Below, one piece after another: positions 44,189-53,574 of a stretch of DNA of 64,000 nt. The notes beneath the pieces are model-generated. The model did no database searches. It had not been told where the DNA came from and saw nothing but the letters and a program-made list of their open reading frames with translations. Made by a program: the position numbers and the translations under genes. The stretch is from the NCBI RefSeq assembly GCF_014196745.1, contig NZ_JACIEH010000002.1, positions 744,383 to 808,382 of the forward strand, given 5' to 3'. Positions within the stretch are counted from its first letter, which is position 1. Each line of letters begins with the position of its first letter. The stretch comes from Sphingomonas kyeonggiensis. GTDB taxonomy: Bacteria > Pseudomonadota > Alphaproteobacteria > Sphingomonadales > Sphingomonadaceae.

Positions 44189-45976
44189 TTGCCCGAGGCT
44201 GGCGAGCAGCGCGCGGGCCGGGGCCGTCTCGGGCGAATCATAGGCGCCCTTCGCCACCGGGATCAGCGCCGCGCGTGCCGCACCGGGGTTGCCGCGGCCG
44301 GCCAGTGCCTCGCCAAGCAGCAGCCGGGGTGCTGGAGCCGCGGGGACGGCATCGGCCGCCTTCATCAGTCCCTCCAGCGCGACATCGGGCGCCATCTCAC
44401 CGGCATCGGCGAAGCTGCGGTAGAATGCGAGCAACGGCACCGGGTTCTCGGTATCGGCGCGATTGGCCTGGGCGATCGTCTGGCGGGCGGCCTTGAGCAG
44501 GGCGGTACGCTCGCCCGCCGGCGCGGCCCGTGCCAGCCGGGCCTGGCCGCTGCCCTTCCAGGCGAGCGCGTCGCTGTCTCCGGGCGCGAGGGTGAGCGCC
44601 CGGTCCGCGACCGTCACGCATTCGGTGCCGTTGCCGCTGCGGCATTCGGCCTCGGCGAGCAGCAGCTGTGCCTGGACATTGGCGGGGTAGCGGCCGGCAT
44701 CCTTGCGCAGGTTCTCCAGCCAGCGGTTCCGCGTGGTGATCGCATCCTCGCGCGCCGTGTCGCCGGGCGGGGGCAGGTCGATCTGCGCGCCGAGCTCCAG
44801 CCGGCCCTTCACGAACGCGGCTTCGCCCAGTGTCAGCTGGCGGACGATCGGTCCTTCGGCGCGGCCGGCCGGATAGGTCATCTGCTCATAGGGGATCTTG
44901 CTGGCGCCATAGGCGGCCAGCTCGCGCTGGAACCTGTCCAGGTCGCCGAACGCTTCCGCGGCCTTCTCCATCGATCCGCCTGCCGCGATCGTGGCGAGAT
45001 AGGCGTGGAGCTGGCCCCTTCGCTCGTTCGAGAAGAACAGCATGTGGGTGAGCGCCCAGGCGTGATAGGGCGTCCAGCGTTCCCGGGCCTTGCGATCCTT
45101 TAGATAGCGGCCGGTGAGGATGTCGGCGATCGGCAGGCGGGCATAGCGGTCGAGCACCTTGCGATAGCCGTCCGGTGCCCGACCATATTCGATTCGGGCA
45201 TCGCCCTCGATCGCCAGGGTCGCGAATATCTCGCCGAAGCCGTCGACATACCAGCGCGGATAGGCGTGCGGGAAATAGGTGGTGAGGAAGTGGCGGGCGT
45301 AGCCGGCATAGATGCGCCCTTCCGCCGATTGCGGCACCGATTGTTCGTTGACCGAGAGGGCCAGAGGATCGTCGCGGCCGAAACGTGCGATCGAGCCGGC
45401 ATAGCTGGCGGCGAGAGCGGTGGTGGTGCCGGGATTCTCGCCGGTCACGCCGGGTGCGCCGACGGTCTCGGGCGTGGTCGCGCGCACCAGGTCGGGCAGC
45501 AGGCCGGCGAGCGACTGGCCGCGCTCGAGCAGGATCTTGCGGTCGAAGCGACTCGCGGCGAACACGGCGCCGTCCTCGCGCGGGTCGTAATAGGCCGGTT
45601 CGGGAAAGGCGCGGGCAAAGGGGCCGGGCGAGTAGCGCAGGTTCCTGAGGTCTATCGCGTCGAATTCGGCGCCGTCGCCGACCAGCGTGACTCGCAGCTT
45701 GCGGGTATTGTCGGGCCGATCGATTCGGTTGAGCAGCACCGAAAGGAGGAAATGGAGCCGCTCCAGGTTGTGGGCGATCCGCACCAGCTCCTTTTCGCTG
45801 CCGTCGCTGATCACCACGATATGATCGGTCTCGGCCTGGCGCCAGTTGCTGGGCCGATCTCGCGTGCCCTGAACGACGATTGCCGATTCCCGCGCCGGGA
45901 GATTCGATTCTTGCGCTTGGACGGATGCGGGAAGTCCGAAGAGCGCAAGTACCAAAATCATTCGGGTACTATGCAT
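44186..45976 (-). CDS. Secreted degenerate gluzincin-like protein with TPR-like C-terminus
   Basis: 596 residues; the signal peptide ends near VQAQ, and GGGGGATAGG precedes the ATG. The middle resembles DUF1570-type peptidases: 'RIYAGYARHFLTTYFPHAYPRWYVDGFGEIF' (222-251, in part). Where a gluzincin has HExxH followed by 'PxWxxEGxAE', this protein reads AGYAR (224-228) before H229, so the zinc ligands are missing while the downstream W-D-G-F-G-E frame survives. After about 400, repeated A/L-rich helical pairs ('AQLLLAEAECRSG', 'ALTLAPGDSDALAWKG') look like TPR units. Probably a binding or scaffolding protein rather than a protease. Confidence 0.65.
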   Translation of the reverse strand: MHSTRMILVLALFGLPASVQAQESNLPARESAIVVQGTRDRPSNWRQAETDHIVVISDGSEKELVRIAHNLERLHFLLSVLLNRIDRPDNTRKLRVTLVGDGAEFDAIDLRNLRYSPGPFARAFPEPAYYDPREDGAVFAASRFDRKILLERGQSLAGLLPDLVRATTPETVGAPGVTGENPGTTTALAASYAGSIARFGRDDPLALSVNEQSVPQSAEGRIYAGYARHFLTTYFPHAYPRWYVDGFGEIFATLAIEGDARIEYGRAPDGYRKVLDRYARLPIADILTGRYLKDRKARERWTPYHAWALTHMLFFSNERRGQLHAYLATIAAGGSMEKAAEAFGDLDRFQRELAAYGASKIPYEQMTYPAGRAEGPIVRQLTLGEAAFVKGRLELGAQIDLPPPGDTAREDAITTRNRWLENLRKDAGRYPANVQAQLLLAEAECRSGNGTECVTVADRALTLAPGDSDALAWKGSGQARLARAAPAGERTALLKAARQTIAQANRADTENPVPLLAFYRSFADAGEMAPDVALEGLMKAADAVPAAPAPRLLLGEALAGRGNPGAARAALIPVAKGAYDSPETAPARALLASLGQ

Positions 45977-46222
45977 ATCGCCTATCCCCCATCGTTATAC
46001 GTGCGTTACTATGCGTGTTACGTCGGGGGGAAGGAAGCGCGCTATGGCGGTTCGGCTGAGCCCGGAATCGCAAGGGGGCAGGGAGTGGAATGGGAAGCCA
46101 TTTTGGCTGGATTCTCATTCATCTGTGGCCAGTTTCTTCTATACGCGGCCTGTGATCGCGCTTGCTGAAAATAACACCAACTCGGTTGGATTCGCGCGCG
46201 CGTCAGCTAAAAGCAGGCGGCG

Positions 46223-46711
46223 ATGGTGACCGGGACGATCGAGCAACTCACAGCACGTGAACGCGACTGCCTGCGGCTAGTCGCGCGTGGAATGTCGTCC
46301 AAGGAGATCGCCCTTGCCCTGGGCCTCTCCCCGCTGACGGTCGACGGATATCTCAAGGAAGCGGTGCGCACGCTCGGGGTTTCGAGCCGGCGCGAGGCCG
46401 CGCGGGTCCTTGCCTCGCACGAGCAGCACGGCCCGAACGGCGCTTTGCCGGAGGCGGAAATGCCCCCCCAAAATTTGGGGGGCGAGCCGCAGGACCTTGC
46501 CGAAACGGTGCATTCGGAGGTTCCATTGCCACCGAAACGGTCTGAAGCCGAACCGCGGTTTCGGGTTCCGTTTCTGAGGCAGGGGAAGCAAGTAAATGAT
46601 CTGGACCCGCTCCACCGGTTGATGTGGATCTTTGGTCTCGCGCTGCTGATGCTGATCGCGGTGGCCAATTTCCTCAACGGTCTGGGCGCGCTCTGGCGCA
46701 TCACCGGCTAA
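46223..46711 (+). CDS. Membrane-tethered LuxR-type regulator
   Basis: 162 residues. A GerE/LuxR helix-turn-helix occupies about 8-65 ('LTARERDCLRLVARGMSSKEIA', in part, then 'LSPLTVDGYLKEAVRTLGVSSR'). A proline-rich linker and one C-terminal membrane helix (about 133-155, WIFGLALLMLIAVANFL) follow. There is no receiver or ligand domain, so control may come from the membrane anchor. An in-frame C7-A4-T3-G6 tract lies at 46463-46482. The 246-base gap upstream (45977-46222) is the divergent promoter region with the degenerate peptidase gene; no other feature was seen in it. Confidence 0.8.
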   Translation: MVTGTIEQLTARERDCLRLVARGMSSKEIALALGLSPLTVDGYLKEAVRTLGVSSRREAARVLASHEQHGPNGALPEAEMPPQNLGGEPQDLAETVHSEVPLPPKRSEAEPRFRVPFLRQGKQVNDLDPLHRLMWIFGLALLMLIAVANFLNGLGALWRITG

Positions 46712-46778
46712 CTCAGCTTCTCTCGACCAAATGACACTGAACCCCGTCGCAGCCCCCTGGCTGCGCGAAGGAGGACCT

Positions 46779-47129
46779 ATGACGTCTCCGAAGAAGATCG
46801 CCGCCGTCCGTATCGCCCGTTCGCTCCAGCCCGCCGAGGTCGCCATGAACGAGGCGGCGCTCAAGGTGCTCGCCATGGGCACCGCCGTGCTCACCGCGCG
46901 TGCCGATGGTACCTTCCACCCGCTCGAGGCGCAGGGCGCCGTCGATTATGTCGGCGCGGCCACCGCCAAGGTCTTCGGCGCGATGTCGGACATCAAGCGG
47001 GCGCATGGCGAACTGCGCGGTGTGGGCATCCGCCACCAGGTGCTGGGCGCCGGCGACATTTTCGAAACGCCCGAACATGACACCCCTCGCGGCGAAGCGG
47101 AAATCACGCCGTTCGTGATAGCGGCATGA
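46779..47129 (+). CDS. Conserved hypothetical protein
   Basis: 116 residues with a perfect AAGGAGG before the ATG. Sequence is globular and soluble: 'VRIARSLQPAEVAMNEAALKVLAMG' (in part), 'AQGAVDYVGAATAKVFGAMSDIKRAHGELR' (in part). No cysteine or metal motif. I recognise no family. It lies 67 bases after the LuxR-type gene in the same direction. Confidence 0.6.
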   Translation: MTSPKKIAAVRIARSLQPAEVAMNEAALKVLAMGTAVLTARADGTFHPLEAQGAVDYVGAATAKVFGAMSDIKRAHGELRGVGIRHQVLGAGDIFETPEHDTPRGEAEITPFVIAA

Positions 47130-47174
47130 AAGGGCCGTTGACTTGGCCTGGGTTCGCTGGTGCGATCATGCGTC

Positions 47175-47606
47175 ATGAACGTAGTGATCTATCTCGCCTT
47201 GCTGCTGGTTTGTTGTCTCTACGCTTCGGCGAGGGGCGGCACGCCGGAGCGCCTGGCCGTCGCAATCCTGATTGCGGCGATCGTCGCCTCTCACTTCGTG
47301 CCTCCCGCCGGTCCGGTGCGCTTCCAGCAGATGGAGCCCGGCCTGCTGATGGTCGATGCGGGAATGTTCCTCAGCACCATGCTGCTCTCGCTCAAGGCGC
47401 AACGCTATTGGACGATCTGGCTGTCCGCGGTGTATCTCAACATCGTGCTGACGCATCTGCTGATGCTCACGCCTTCGCTGATGCCCTGGTCCTATGCGGT
47501 GGCAAACGCCGCCTGGAACTGGCCGGTGCCTTTGCTGATCGCGATCGGCGCGGCACGGCATCGCCAGCGAATCGCGCGCTACGGAGCGGATCCCGCCTGG
47601 TCCTGA
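47175..47606 (+). CDS. Hypothetical integral membrane protein
   Basis: 143 residues, four predicted membrane helices: 'VVIYLALLLVCCLYA', 'LAVAILIAAIVASHFV', 'MVDAGMFLSTMLLSLKAQ' and 'YLNIVLTHLLMLTPSLMPWSYAVANAAW' (in part). No known family recognised. The start at 47175 (MNVVIYL) is preferred over a GTG at 47160. It precedes a winged-helix gene by 15 bases and is probably co-transcribed with it. Confidence 0.6.
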   Translation: MNVVIYLALLLVCCLYASARGGTPERLAVAILIAAIVASHFVPPAGPVRFQQMEPGLLMVDAGMFLSTMLLSLKAQRYWTIWLSAVYLNIVLTHLLMLTPSLMPWSYAVANAAWNWPVPLLIAIGAARHRQRIARYGADPAWS

Positions 47607-47621
47607 CGGGGGAGGTGCGTC

Positions 47622-48083
47622 ATGGCTGACGCGGATAACTCCTATCGCCTGCGCGAGCGGCCCACGCTCCCGCCGCGCCCGGCCGGCGGCGGCGTGGCCT
47701 TCACCGGAAAGGCGGCGGACCTGGTCGAGGGCATCTATCGTTCCCGCAGGCTGCGCGACGATGCGTTCGGGGAGATTGCGGGCCAGTTCCGCGAGCCGAC
47801 CTGGGACATATTGCTCGATCTCTACCTCGCTGCCGCCAAGGGCCGCCCGGTATCGGTGAGCAGTGCCTGTATCGGCAGCGGCGCTCCGCAGACCACGGCG
47901 ATCCGCCACCTCGCGCTGCTCGAAAGCGCGGGTCTGGTGGTTCGCTCGCCCAATCCGATGGACAATCGGGCGGGCATCGTCACGCTCACCGAGGACGCGA
48001 TCCGCAAGGTCGATGACTGGGCGCGGCGCGTACGCAGCGTATGGAAGGCGGAAACGCCTTTGCCGGGCGATCCGGCGATCTGA
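47622..48083 (+). CDS. MarR-like winged-helix DNA-binding protein
   Basis: 153 residues with GGGGGAGG upstream. Residues 45-140 have a MarR-like winged-helix pattern: 'TWDILLDLYLAAAKGRPVSVSSACIGSGAPQTTAIRHLALLESAGLVVRS' (in part), a wing 'NPMDNRAGIVTLTEDAIRKVDDW' (in part). The first 40 residues are proline/arginine-rich and probably disordered. It likely controls a nearby gene, perhaps the membrane protein just upstream. Confidence 0.75.
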   Translation: MADADNSYRLRERPTLPPRPAGGGVAFTGKAADLVEGIYRSRRLRDDAFGEIAGQFREPTWDILLDLYLAAAKGRPVSVSSACIGSGAPQTTAIRHLALLESAGLVVRSPNPMDNRAGIVTLTEDAIRKVDDWARRVRSVWKAETPLPGDPAI

Positions 48084-48113
48084 GGCGCCCCTTTCTTCGG
48101 GGGAGGCAGAAAG

Positions 48114-48143
48114 GGGCCGGGAGCAGCGTTTCCGGCCCTTTTT
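48114..48143 (+). terminator. Rho-independent terminator
   Basis: GGGCCGG (48114-48120) pairs with CCGGCCC (48132-48138), then TTTTTC. It closes the small-gene group. Confidence 0.7.
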
Positions 48144-48160
48144 CACGCCCGGGTGGGGCG

Positions 48161-48198
48161 GGCAAAAGAAAAGGGCCGAAGGATCGCTCCTCCGGCCC
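48161..48198 (-). terminator. Rho-independent terminator of rplKA
   Basis: Bases 48173-48183 pair with 48188-48198 (one mismatch) around TCGC; on the minus strand TTTTCTTTTGCC follows. It separates rplA from rplJ. Confidence 0.88.
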
Positions 48199-48224
48199 CT
48201 GTTCTGTTCAGCGAGGACGCTGGA

Positions 48225-48917
48225 TCAGACGGTCGCGACTTCCGCGACGTCGACCTTCACGCCCGGGCCCATCGACGAGCTCAGGGCGACCTTCTTCAGG
48301 TACTTGCCCTTGGCGCCCGACGGCTTGGCCTTGACCACTGCGTCGACCAGCGCGTCGAAGTTCGCGCGCAGGTCTTCCGCCGGGAACGACGCCTTGCCGA
48401 TGCCCGAGTGGATGATGCCGGCCTTCTCGACGCGGTACTCGACCTGACCGCCCTTGGCGGCCTTGACGGCCTCGGCGACGTTCATGGTCACGGTGCCGAG
48501 CTTCGGGTTCGGCATCAGGCCCTTCGGACCCAGCACCTTGCCGAGACGGCCGACCAGGCCCATCATGTCCGGGGTCGCGATGCAGCGATCGAACTCGATC
48601 TTGCCGCCCTGGACGATCTCGAGCAGGTCCTCGGCGCCAACGACGTCCGCACCAGCTTCGCGAGCTTCGTCAGCCTTCGCGCCCTTGGCGAACACGCCGA
48701 CGCGCACGGTCTTGCCGGTGCCCTTCGGCAGCGTGACGACGCCGCGGACCATCTGGTCGGCGTGACGCGGATCGACGCCCAGGTTCAGCGCGACTTCGAT
48801 CGACTCGTCGAACTTGGCGGTGGCGTTGGCCTTCACCAGGGCGATCGCCTCGTCCACACCGTGCAGCTTCTCTGCGTCGATGGTCCAGGTCTTCTGCTTC
48901 TTGGTCAGCTTTGCCAT
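48225..48917 (-). CDS. rplA: 50S ribosomal protein L1
   Basis: 230 residues starting [11 protein letters not shown]. The signature '[31 protein letters not shown]' (in part) is intact, as are the rRNA-binding ends. It forms the L1 stalk and in many bacteria represses its own operon. It starts 5 bases after the rplK stop. Confidence 0.99.
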   Translation of the reverse strand: MAKLTKKQKTWTIDAEKLHGVDEAIALVKANATAKFDESIEVALNLGVDPRHADQMVRGVVTLPKGTGKTVRVGVFAKGAKADEAREAGADVVGAEDLLEIVQGGKIEFDRCIATPDMMGLVGRLGKVLGPKGLMPNPKLGTVTMNVAEAVKAAKGGQVEYRVEKAGIIHSGIGKASFPAEDLRANFDALVDAVVKAKPSGAKGKYLKKVALSSSMGPGVKVDVAEVATV

Positions 48918-48921
48918 GTCG

Positions 48922-49353
48922 TTAGCCCTCCACAACCTGGAGGCCCATCGCGCGGGCCGAGCCCTCGATGATGCGGGTGGCCGCCTCGATATCGTTAGCG
49001 TTGAGGTCCTTCATCTTGACCTCGGCGATCTTGCTCAGCTCCGAACGGGCGATCTTGCCCGCCGAGACCTTGCCCGGCTCCTTCGAGCCCGACTTCAGGT
49101 TCGCGGCCTTCTTGATCAGATAGGTCGCCGGCGGGGTCTTGGTCTCGAACGAGAACGAGCGGTCCGCATAGACGGTGATGACGGTGGGGAGCGGGGTGCC
49201 CTTTTCCACGTCGCCGGTCTGGGCGTTGAACGCCTTGCAGAATTCCATGATGTTCACGCCGCGCTGACCCAGGGCCGGGCCGATCGGAGGCGAGGGGTTT
49301 GCAGAGCCGGCCGGCACCTGCAGCTTGATATAGCCGGTAATCTTCTTTGCCAT
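48922..49353 (-). CDS. rplK: 50S ribosomal protein L11
   Basis: 143 residues. '[36 protein letters not shown]' (in part) is the canonical N-terminal domain that carries the thiopeptide-sensitive prolines; the C-terminal rRNA-binding domain ends 'AMGLQVVEG'. First gene of the two-gene rplKA block. Confidence 0.99.
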   Translation of the reverse strand: MAKKITGYIKLQVPAGSANPSPPIGPALGQRGVNIMEFCKAFNAQTGDVEKGTPLPTVITVYADRSFSFETKTPPATYLIKKAANLKSGSKEPGKVSAGKIARSELSKIAEVKMKDLNANDIEAATRIIEGSARAMGLQVVEG

Positions 49354-49475
49354 GTCACTCTCTTTCGCGGGGCCTTCGCGCGAAGGCTCTGGCCCCTGAT
49401 CAAGTCGAGCGGTGTAGCGGCCGTGCGAACACGACCTCCCGCGGATTTCCGTAGCTGTTGCTTTGGAAGGGCGCG

Positions 49476-49504
49476 CGCCTAGCGCAAATCGGGTTGCAGT
49501 GCAA
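49476..49504 (-). promoter_or_regulatory. Candidate promoter of rplKA
   Basis: On the minus strand TTGCAC (49499-49504), 17 bases, then TAGGCG (49476-49481). The same TTGCAC-17-TAG pattern occurs before secE. The -10 is weak. Confidence 0.4.
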
Positions 49505-49555
49505 TTGCTTCCGTGCGGATCTGCCTCAAACCGGCGTCTTCGATCCCGAAATCGT

Positions 49556-49581
49556 CGGACATTAACTTTTGGTAATGTCCG
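49556..49581. promoter_or_regulatory. Operator-like inverted repeat before receptor-phytase operon
   Basis: CGGACATTA, eight bases, then its exact complement TAATGTCCG. A second GTTAAC follows at once. It lies 58 bases before the receptor ATG and could bind a dimeric regulator of the operon. A PhoB box is not apparent in it. Confidence 0.55.
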
Positions 49582-49638
49582 TTAACTGTCATTTCCGCGT
49601 CGCAACGGGCGGCCTTCCATCCCAGGGGGGACCACCAA

Positions 49639-52164
49639 ATGCGCACCGCGAAGATCCATTTCCTCGCGCGTCCGGCGCTTACCGCGCTGGTATTGAGCAT
49701 TGCCGCGCCTGCCTTCGCGCAGGAGCAGGCTGCGACCGCGGCCGAGGCGCAGGAGATCGTCGTCACCGGTCAGCGCGCCGCCCAGCGCGCCGCGAATCTC
49801 GAGAAGCGCGATGCCGACAACACGGTCGAGACGTTGCACGCCAATGACGTGGGCAAGCTGCCCGACCAGAACGTCGCCGAGGCGATCAAGCGCCTTCCGG
49901 GCCTGTCGGTCGCCAACGACCAGGGCGAGGGGCGCTACGTCATCATCCGCGGCATCGATCCCAACCTGATCAACGTCACGCTGAACGGCCAGACGCTGCC
50001 GGCGCCCGAGCCCGCCGGCCGCCAGGTCAAGCTCGACGATCTGCCCTCGGGCATGATCCAGTCGGTCACCGTCAGCAAGTCGCTGCTTGCCAGCCAGGAC
50101 GCCAATGCAGTGGGCGGCGAGATCAACATCAAGACCAAGACCGGCTTCGACAGCCGCAACCCCTTCTTCTTCGACGCGCGCGGCGCCATTGGCCGCTACG
50201 ACATGAACCACAAGGCGCCGTGGGAACTCGACGCCACCGTCGGCGGCCACACGGACACGCTCGGCGCAGTCGTCTCGGTCAATTATTCGCGCCGCCCGAT
50301 CGAGACGGAGAACTATCAGGGCTCGTCGGCCTGGAACGCCGCCGGCACGCCCGACGGCAACGGCCTGCGTGACTATAACCTCACCCGCACCCGCCTGGGC
50401 GTGGTCGGCAATTTCGACTGGCATCCGAGCGACGGAGTGAAGCTGTACCTGCGCACCAGCTACTCCAAGTTCCAGGACCACGAGACCCGCGACCAGAACC
50501 GCCTGGCGATCACCACCTTCACCCCCGGCGCGCTCAAGGCGACCGGCACGATCCTGGTCCGCCACCGCGAGGAGGACGACAACACCAAGTCGGCCACGCT
50601 GGGCGGCGAGTTCGACCTGGGCGGCGGCAAGCTCGAGGCGTCGGGCGGCTGGACCCGCGCAGTGAAGATCGATCCGATCCGCAGCGAATTCACCTTCGGC
50701 ACAACCAAGGGCGCGGTGTTCGCGACCTTCGACAACAGCACCGACCCCTATACGCTGGTGCCCAGCGGCACCTCGACCGGTCTGTTCGGCGATCCCAGCC
50801 AGTTCAAGCTGACCAAGTTCAACTACGAGACCCGCCAGGCCAGCGAGGATCTGTGGCAGGGCCGGCTCGACTACACGCTGCCGATCTCGGTGGGCGAGGA
50901 CAGCGCGATCAAGGTCGGCTTCAAATATCTCGACCGCCGCAAGAAGAACAATCAGGACAAGCGGAACTACAAGAACGGCGCCACGGCCTGGGCGGTGACC
51001 AACGTCGCCTATGCCGCCGATCCGAGCTTCTATGACGGCCAGTTCCACTTCGGCGAGCGGATCGATTACGGCGCCGCGCTTGCCTATGCAAACGCCAATC
51101 CGGGCGTCCTGGCGATCGACAATGCAGGCACGCTCGCGGACTCGCTGTCGAGCGACTATGACGTGCACGAGAAGATCACCGCCGGCTACGCGATGGCGAC
51201 GCTGCGCTTCGGCGCGCTGACCCTGATCCCCGGCGTCCGCGTCGAGCATACCGACGACGACACCGGGGCGAAGATCGTCCGCCCCGGATCGACGCTGGCG
51301 GACGGCTACAACAGCCATGGCGAGAATGGCTATACCGACTTCTTCCCGGGCCTGAACGCCAAGTTCGAGATCGCGCACAACCTGTTCCTGCGCGGCGCGG
51401 TGACCACGGCGATCGGCCGGCCGAATTATGCCGATCTCGCGCCCTACATCACCGTCGACAGCGGCGCGTCGCCGACCGCGATCGCGCTCGGCAATCCGGA
51501 TCTGAAGCCCTATCGCGCGGTCAGCTACGACGCCTCGATCGAATATTATCCGACGCCGGACAGCCTGTTCGTCGCCGGCTTCTTCCACAAGGACATCGAC
51601 AACCCGATCTACAAGACCGGCAACGTGGTGGCCAACGGCGTCTATGGCGGGGTGACCTATGCCAGCGCGCTCGTCACCAAGCCGATCAACGTCGACAGCG
51701 AGACGCTGAGCGGCGTCGAGTTCAACCTCCAGACCCAGTTCACCTTCCTGCCGGGCGCGCTGAGCGGCTTCGGCGTCTCGGCGAACTTCACCCATGTCTG
51801 GGGCCATGCGAACGGCCTGCCGGGCCGCGCCGGTGACATTCCGCTCGGCTTCCAGTCGAAGAATGTCGGCAACGTCCAGCTCTTCTACGAGAAGTATGGC
51901 TTCGCCGCGCGCCTGGCCTTCAACTATCGCTCATCGTATCTCGATACGCTGGCGGCCACCGCCGCGGCCGACCAGTTCACCGATGGCAATGGCCAGCTCG
52001 ACCTGCACGTCAGCTACCAGATCATGCCGGAAGTGACGGTGTTCGGCGACGCGGTTAACCTGACCAACGCGCCGTGGCGCCGCTATATCGGCACCAAGCC
52101 GTTCCTGGTCGAGCGCGAGCAATATGGCGCGCTGCTGCGTGGCGGTGTGCAGCTGCATTTCTAG
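49639..52164 (+). CDS. TonB-dependent receptor, probably for phytate or phosphate esters
   Basis: 841 residues. The signal peptide ends near AFAQ; a TonB box 'EIVVTG' and a plug with 'LPDQNVAEAIKRLPGLSV', 'YVIIRGIDPNLINVTLNG' and 'AVGGEINIKTKT' follow, the TonB-dependent receptor type often found beside catabolic enzymes. The barrel ends in Phe (GVQLHF). The next gene, 34 bases on, encodes a histidine-acid phosphatase of phytase type, so the ligand is inferred to be phytate or a similar inositol phosphate. A possible operator lies upstream. Confidence 0.88.
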   Translation: MRTAKIHFLARPALTALVLSIAAPAFAQEQAATAAEAQEIVVTGQRAAQRAANLEKRDADNTVETLHANDVGKLPDQNVAEAIKRLPGLSVANDQGEGRYVIIRGIDPNLINVTLNGQTLPAPEPAGRQVKLDDLPSGMIQSVTVSKSLLASQDANAVGGEINIKTKTGFDSRNPFFFDARGAIGRYDMNHKAPWELDATVGGHTDTLGAVVSVNYSRRPIETENYQGSSAWNAAGTPDGNGLRDYNLTRTRLGVVGNFDWHPSDGVKLYLRTSYSKFQDHETRDQNRLAITTFTPGALKATGTILVRHREEDDNTKSATLGGEFDLGGGKLEASGGWTRAVKIDPIRSEFTFGTTKGAVFATFDNSTDPYTLVPSGTSTGLFGDPSQFKLTKFNYETRQASEDLWQGRLDYTLPISVGEDSAIKVGFKYLDRRKKNNQDKRNYKNGATAWAVTNVAYAADPSFYDGQFHFGERIDYGAALAYANANPGVLAIDNAGTLADSLSSDYDVHEKITAGYAMATLRFGALTLIPGVRVEHTDDDTGAKIVRPGSTLADGYNSHGENGYTDFFPGLNAKFEIAHNLFLRGAVTTAIGRPNYADLAPYITVDSGASPTAIALGNPDLKPYRAVSYDASIEYYPTPDSLFVAGFFHKDIDNPIYKTGNVVANGVYGGVTYASALVTKPINVDSETLSGVEFNLQTQFTFLPGALSGFGVSANFTHVWGHANGLPGRAGDIPLGFQSKNVGNVQLFYEKYGFAARLAFNYRSSYLDTLAATAAADQFTDGNGQLDLHVSYQIMPEVTVFGDAVNLTNAPWRRYIGTKPFLVEREQYGALLRGGVQLHF

Positions 52165-52198
52165 GACGAGAGGACTGGTAGGTCGGGAGGACTGGGTG

Positions 52199-53446
52199 AT
52201 GCGCAAGGCGATGATGTTCCGCACGCTGCTGGGCGGTATCGCCCTTGTGGTCAGCCTGGGCGGCAATGGGCCCGCCGGGCCTGCCGCCGACGCCCCGCCG
52301 CCAGGGCTTGGCGTGGACCGCGTCGTGCTGCTGATGCGACACGGCGTGCGCCCGCCGACCAAGGCGCAGCCCATGCCCGCGGGCGCGGCCGCCGATGCCT
52401 GGCCGAGCTGGCCGGTCGCGCCGGGCTGGCTCACCCCGCATGGGGGCGAGGCGGTCGGCCGGCTCGGCAGCTGGGATGGCGCGCGGCTGCGCCGGCTGGG
52501 TGTGTTGCCCGCCACCGGTTGTCCGGCGCCCGGCGCGGTTGCCGTGGTCGCCGACAGCGATCAGCGGACCATCGCCACTGCCGATGCCTGGCTCGCCGCG
52601 CTCGCGCCGGGCTGCTCCATCCCCAACCGGCACCGGCCGCAGGGCGAGGACGATCCGATCTTCTCGGCGATCGAGCAGGGGCAGGGCGGCTATGATCCCG
52701 CCGCGGCCGATGCCGGTGTCGCCGCGGAAGTCGGGCCGGGCGGCATCGCTGCGGTAGAGGCGCGCCACCACGCATTGCTGGTTTCGCTCGACAGGATCCT
52801 GTGCGGTGCCGCGAAGAACGGCTGCGGCGTGTCGGGCGAGGCTTCGAGCATCGCGCCCGCCGCTGCCGGCAAGCGGCCGAAGCTCGGCGGTGCGCTCGAC
52901 CGTGCCTCCACCGCCGCGCAGATCCTGCTGCTCGAATATGGCGAGGGCAAGCCGATGGCCGAGGTCGGCTGGGGTCGCGCCACCGCGCGCGACATCGCCG
53001 CGCTCTCGGCCTTCCATGCGCTCGAATTCCGCCTGCTCGCCCGGCCCAGGGCGGTGGCTGCGGCGAACTTGAGCGGCATCGCACCGATCCTGCGGGCGGG
53101 GCTGACCGGCAGCGCGCCGGTCACACTCGTCTCGGGGCACGACACCAATGTCGCCAATCTGGGCGGGCTGCTCGACGTCCACTGGCAGGTGCCGGGTATC
53201 GCCGCCGACGATCCCGCGCCGGGCGGGGCGATCGTGCTGGAACGACTGCGCGACGCGAAGGGCGCGCTCTATGTCCGCGCGCTCTATCGTTCGCAGACGC
53301 TCGACCAGATCCGGAGCGCGACGGCGCTGGGCGCGGACGCGCCCTATCGCGCGGTGCTGGCGATCCCGGGCTGCGATGCGCGGGGGATCAAGGGCCTGTG
53401 CACGCTCGCCCAGTTCGAGGCGAAGCTGGCGCCGGCGATGCGCTGA
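52199..53446 (+). CDS. Histidine acid phosphatase (phytase / glucose-1-phosphatase type)
   Basis: 415 residues from an ATG after GGGAGG. Signal peptide of about 30 residues. The catalytic RHGxRxP motif is RHGVRPP (47-53) and the proton donor motif is HDTN (314-317). The length equals that of AgpA-type enzymes (about 410). It dephosphorylates phytate or sugar phosphates through a phosphohistidine intermediate in the periplasm. It belongs to the receptor operon; together they form an import-and-hydrolysis unit. Exact substrate is an inference. Confidence 0.92.
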   Translation: MRKAMMFRTLLGGIALVVSLGGNGPAGPAADAPPPGLGVDRVVLLMRHGVRPPTKAQPMPAGAAADAWPSWPVAPGWLTPHGGEAVGRLGSWDGARLRRLGVLPATGCPAPGAVAVVADSDQRTIATADAWLAALAPGCSIPNRHRPQGEDDPIFSAIEQGQGGYDPAAADAGVAAEVGPGGIAAVEARHHALLVSLDRILCGAAKNGCGVSGEASSIAPAAAGKRPKLGGALDRASTAAQILLLEYGEGKPMAEVGWGRATARDIAALSAFHALEFRLLARPRAVAAANLSGIAPILRAGLTGSAPVTLVSGHDTNVANLGGLLDVHWQVPGIAADDPAPGGAIVLERLRDAKGALYVRALYRSQTLDQIRSATALGADAPYRAVLAIPGCDARGIKGLCTLAQFEAKLAPAMR

Positions 53447-53574
53447 CACCTTTTCCGATCAATTGTGCCTTGCCAATTGGCCTGACCATGCTCAGTCTGG
53501 CCCAACCGGCGGCATGAGCAAAAGCTCCCACGAGACCAGCCGGGGCAACCCAGGAGGCACCTGGAGAAGATGCC

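Noticed and set aside
49582..51807. Minus-strand open frame over the second receptor
   Set aside because: Shadow frame; the plus strand encodes a complete TonB receptor.
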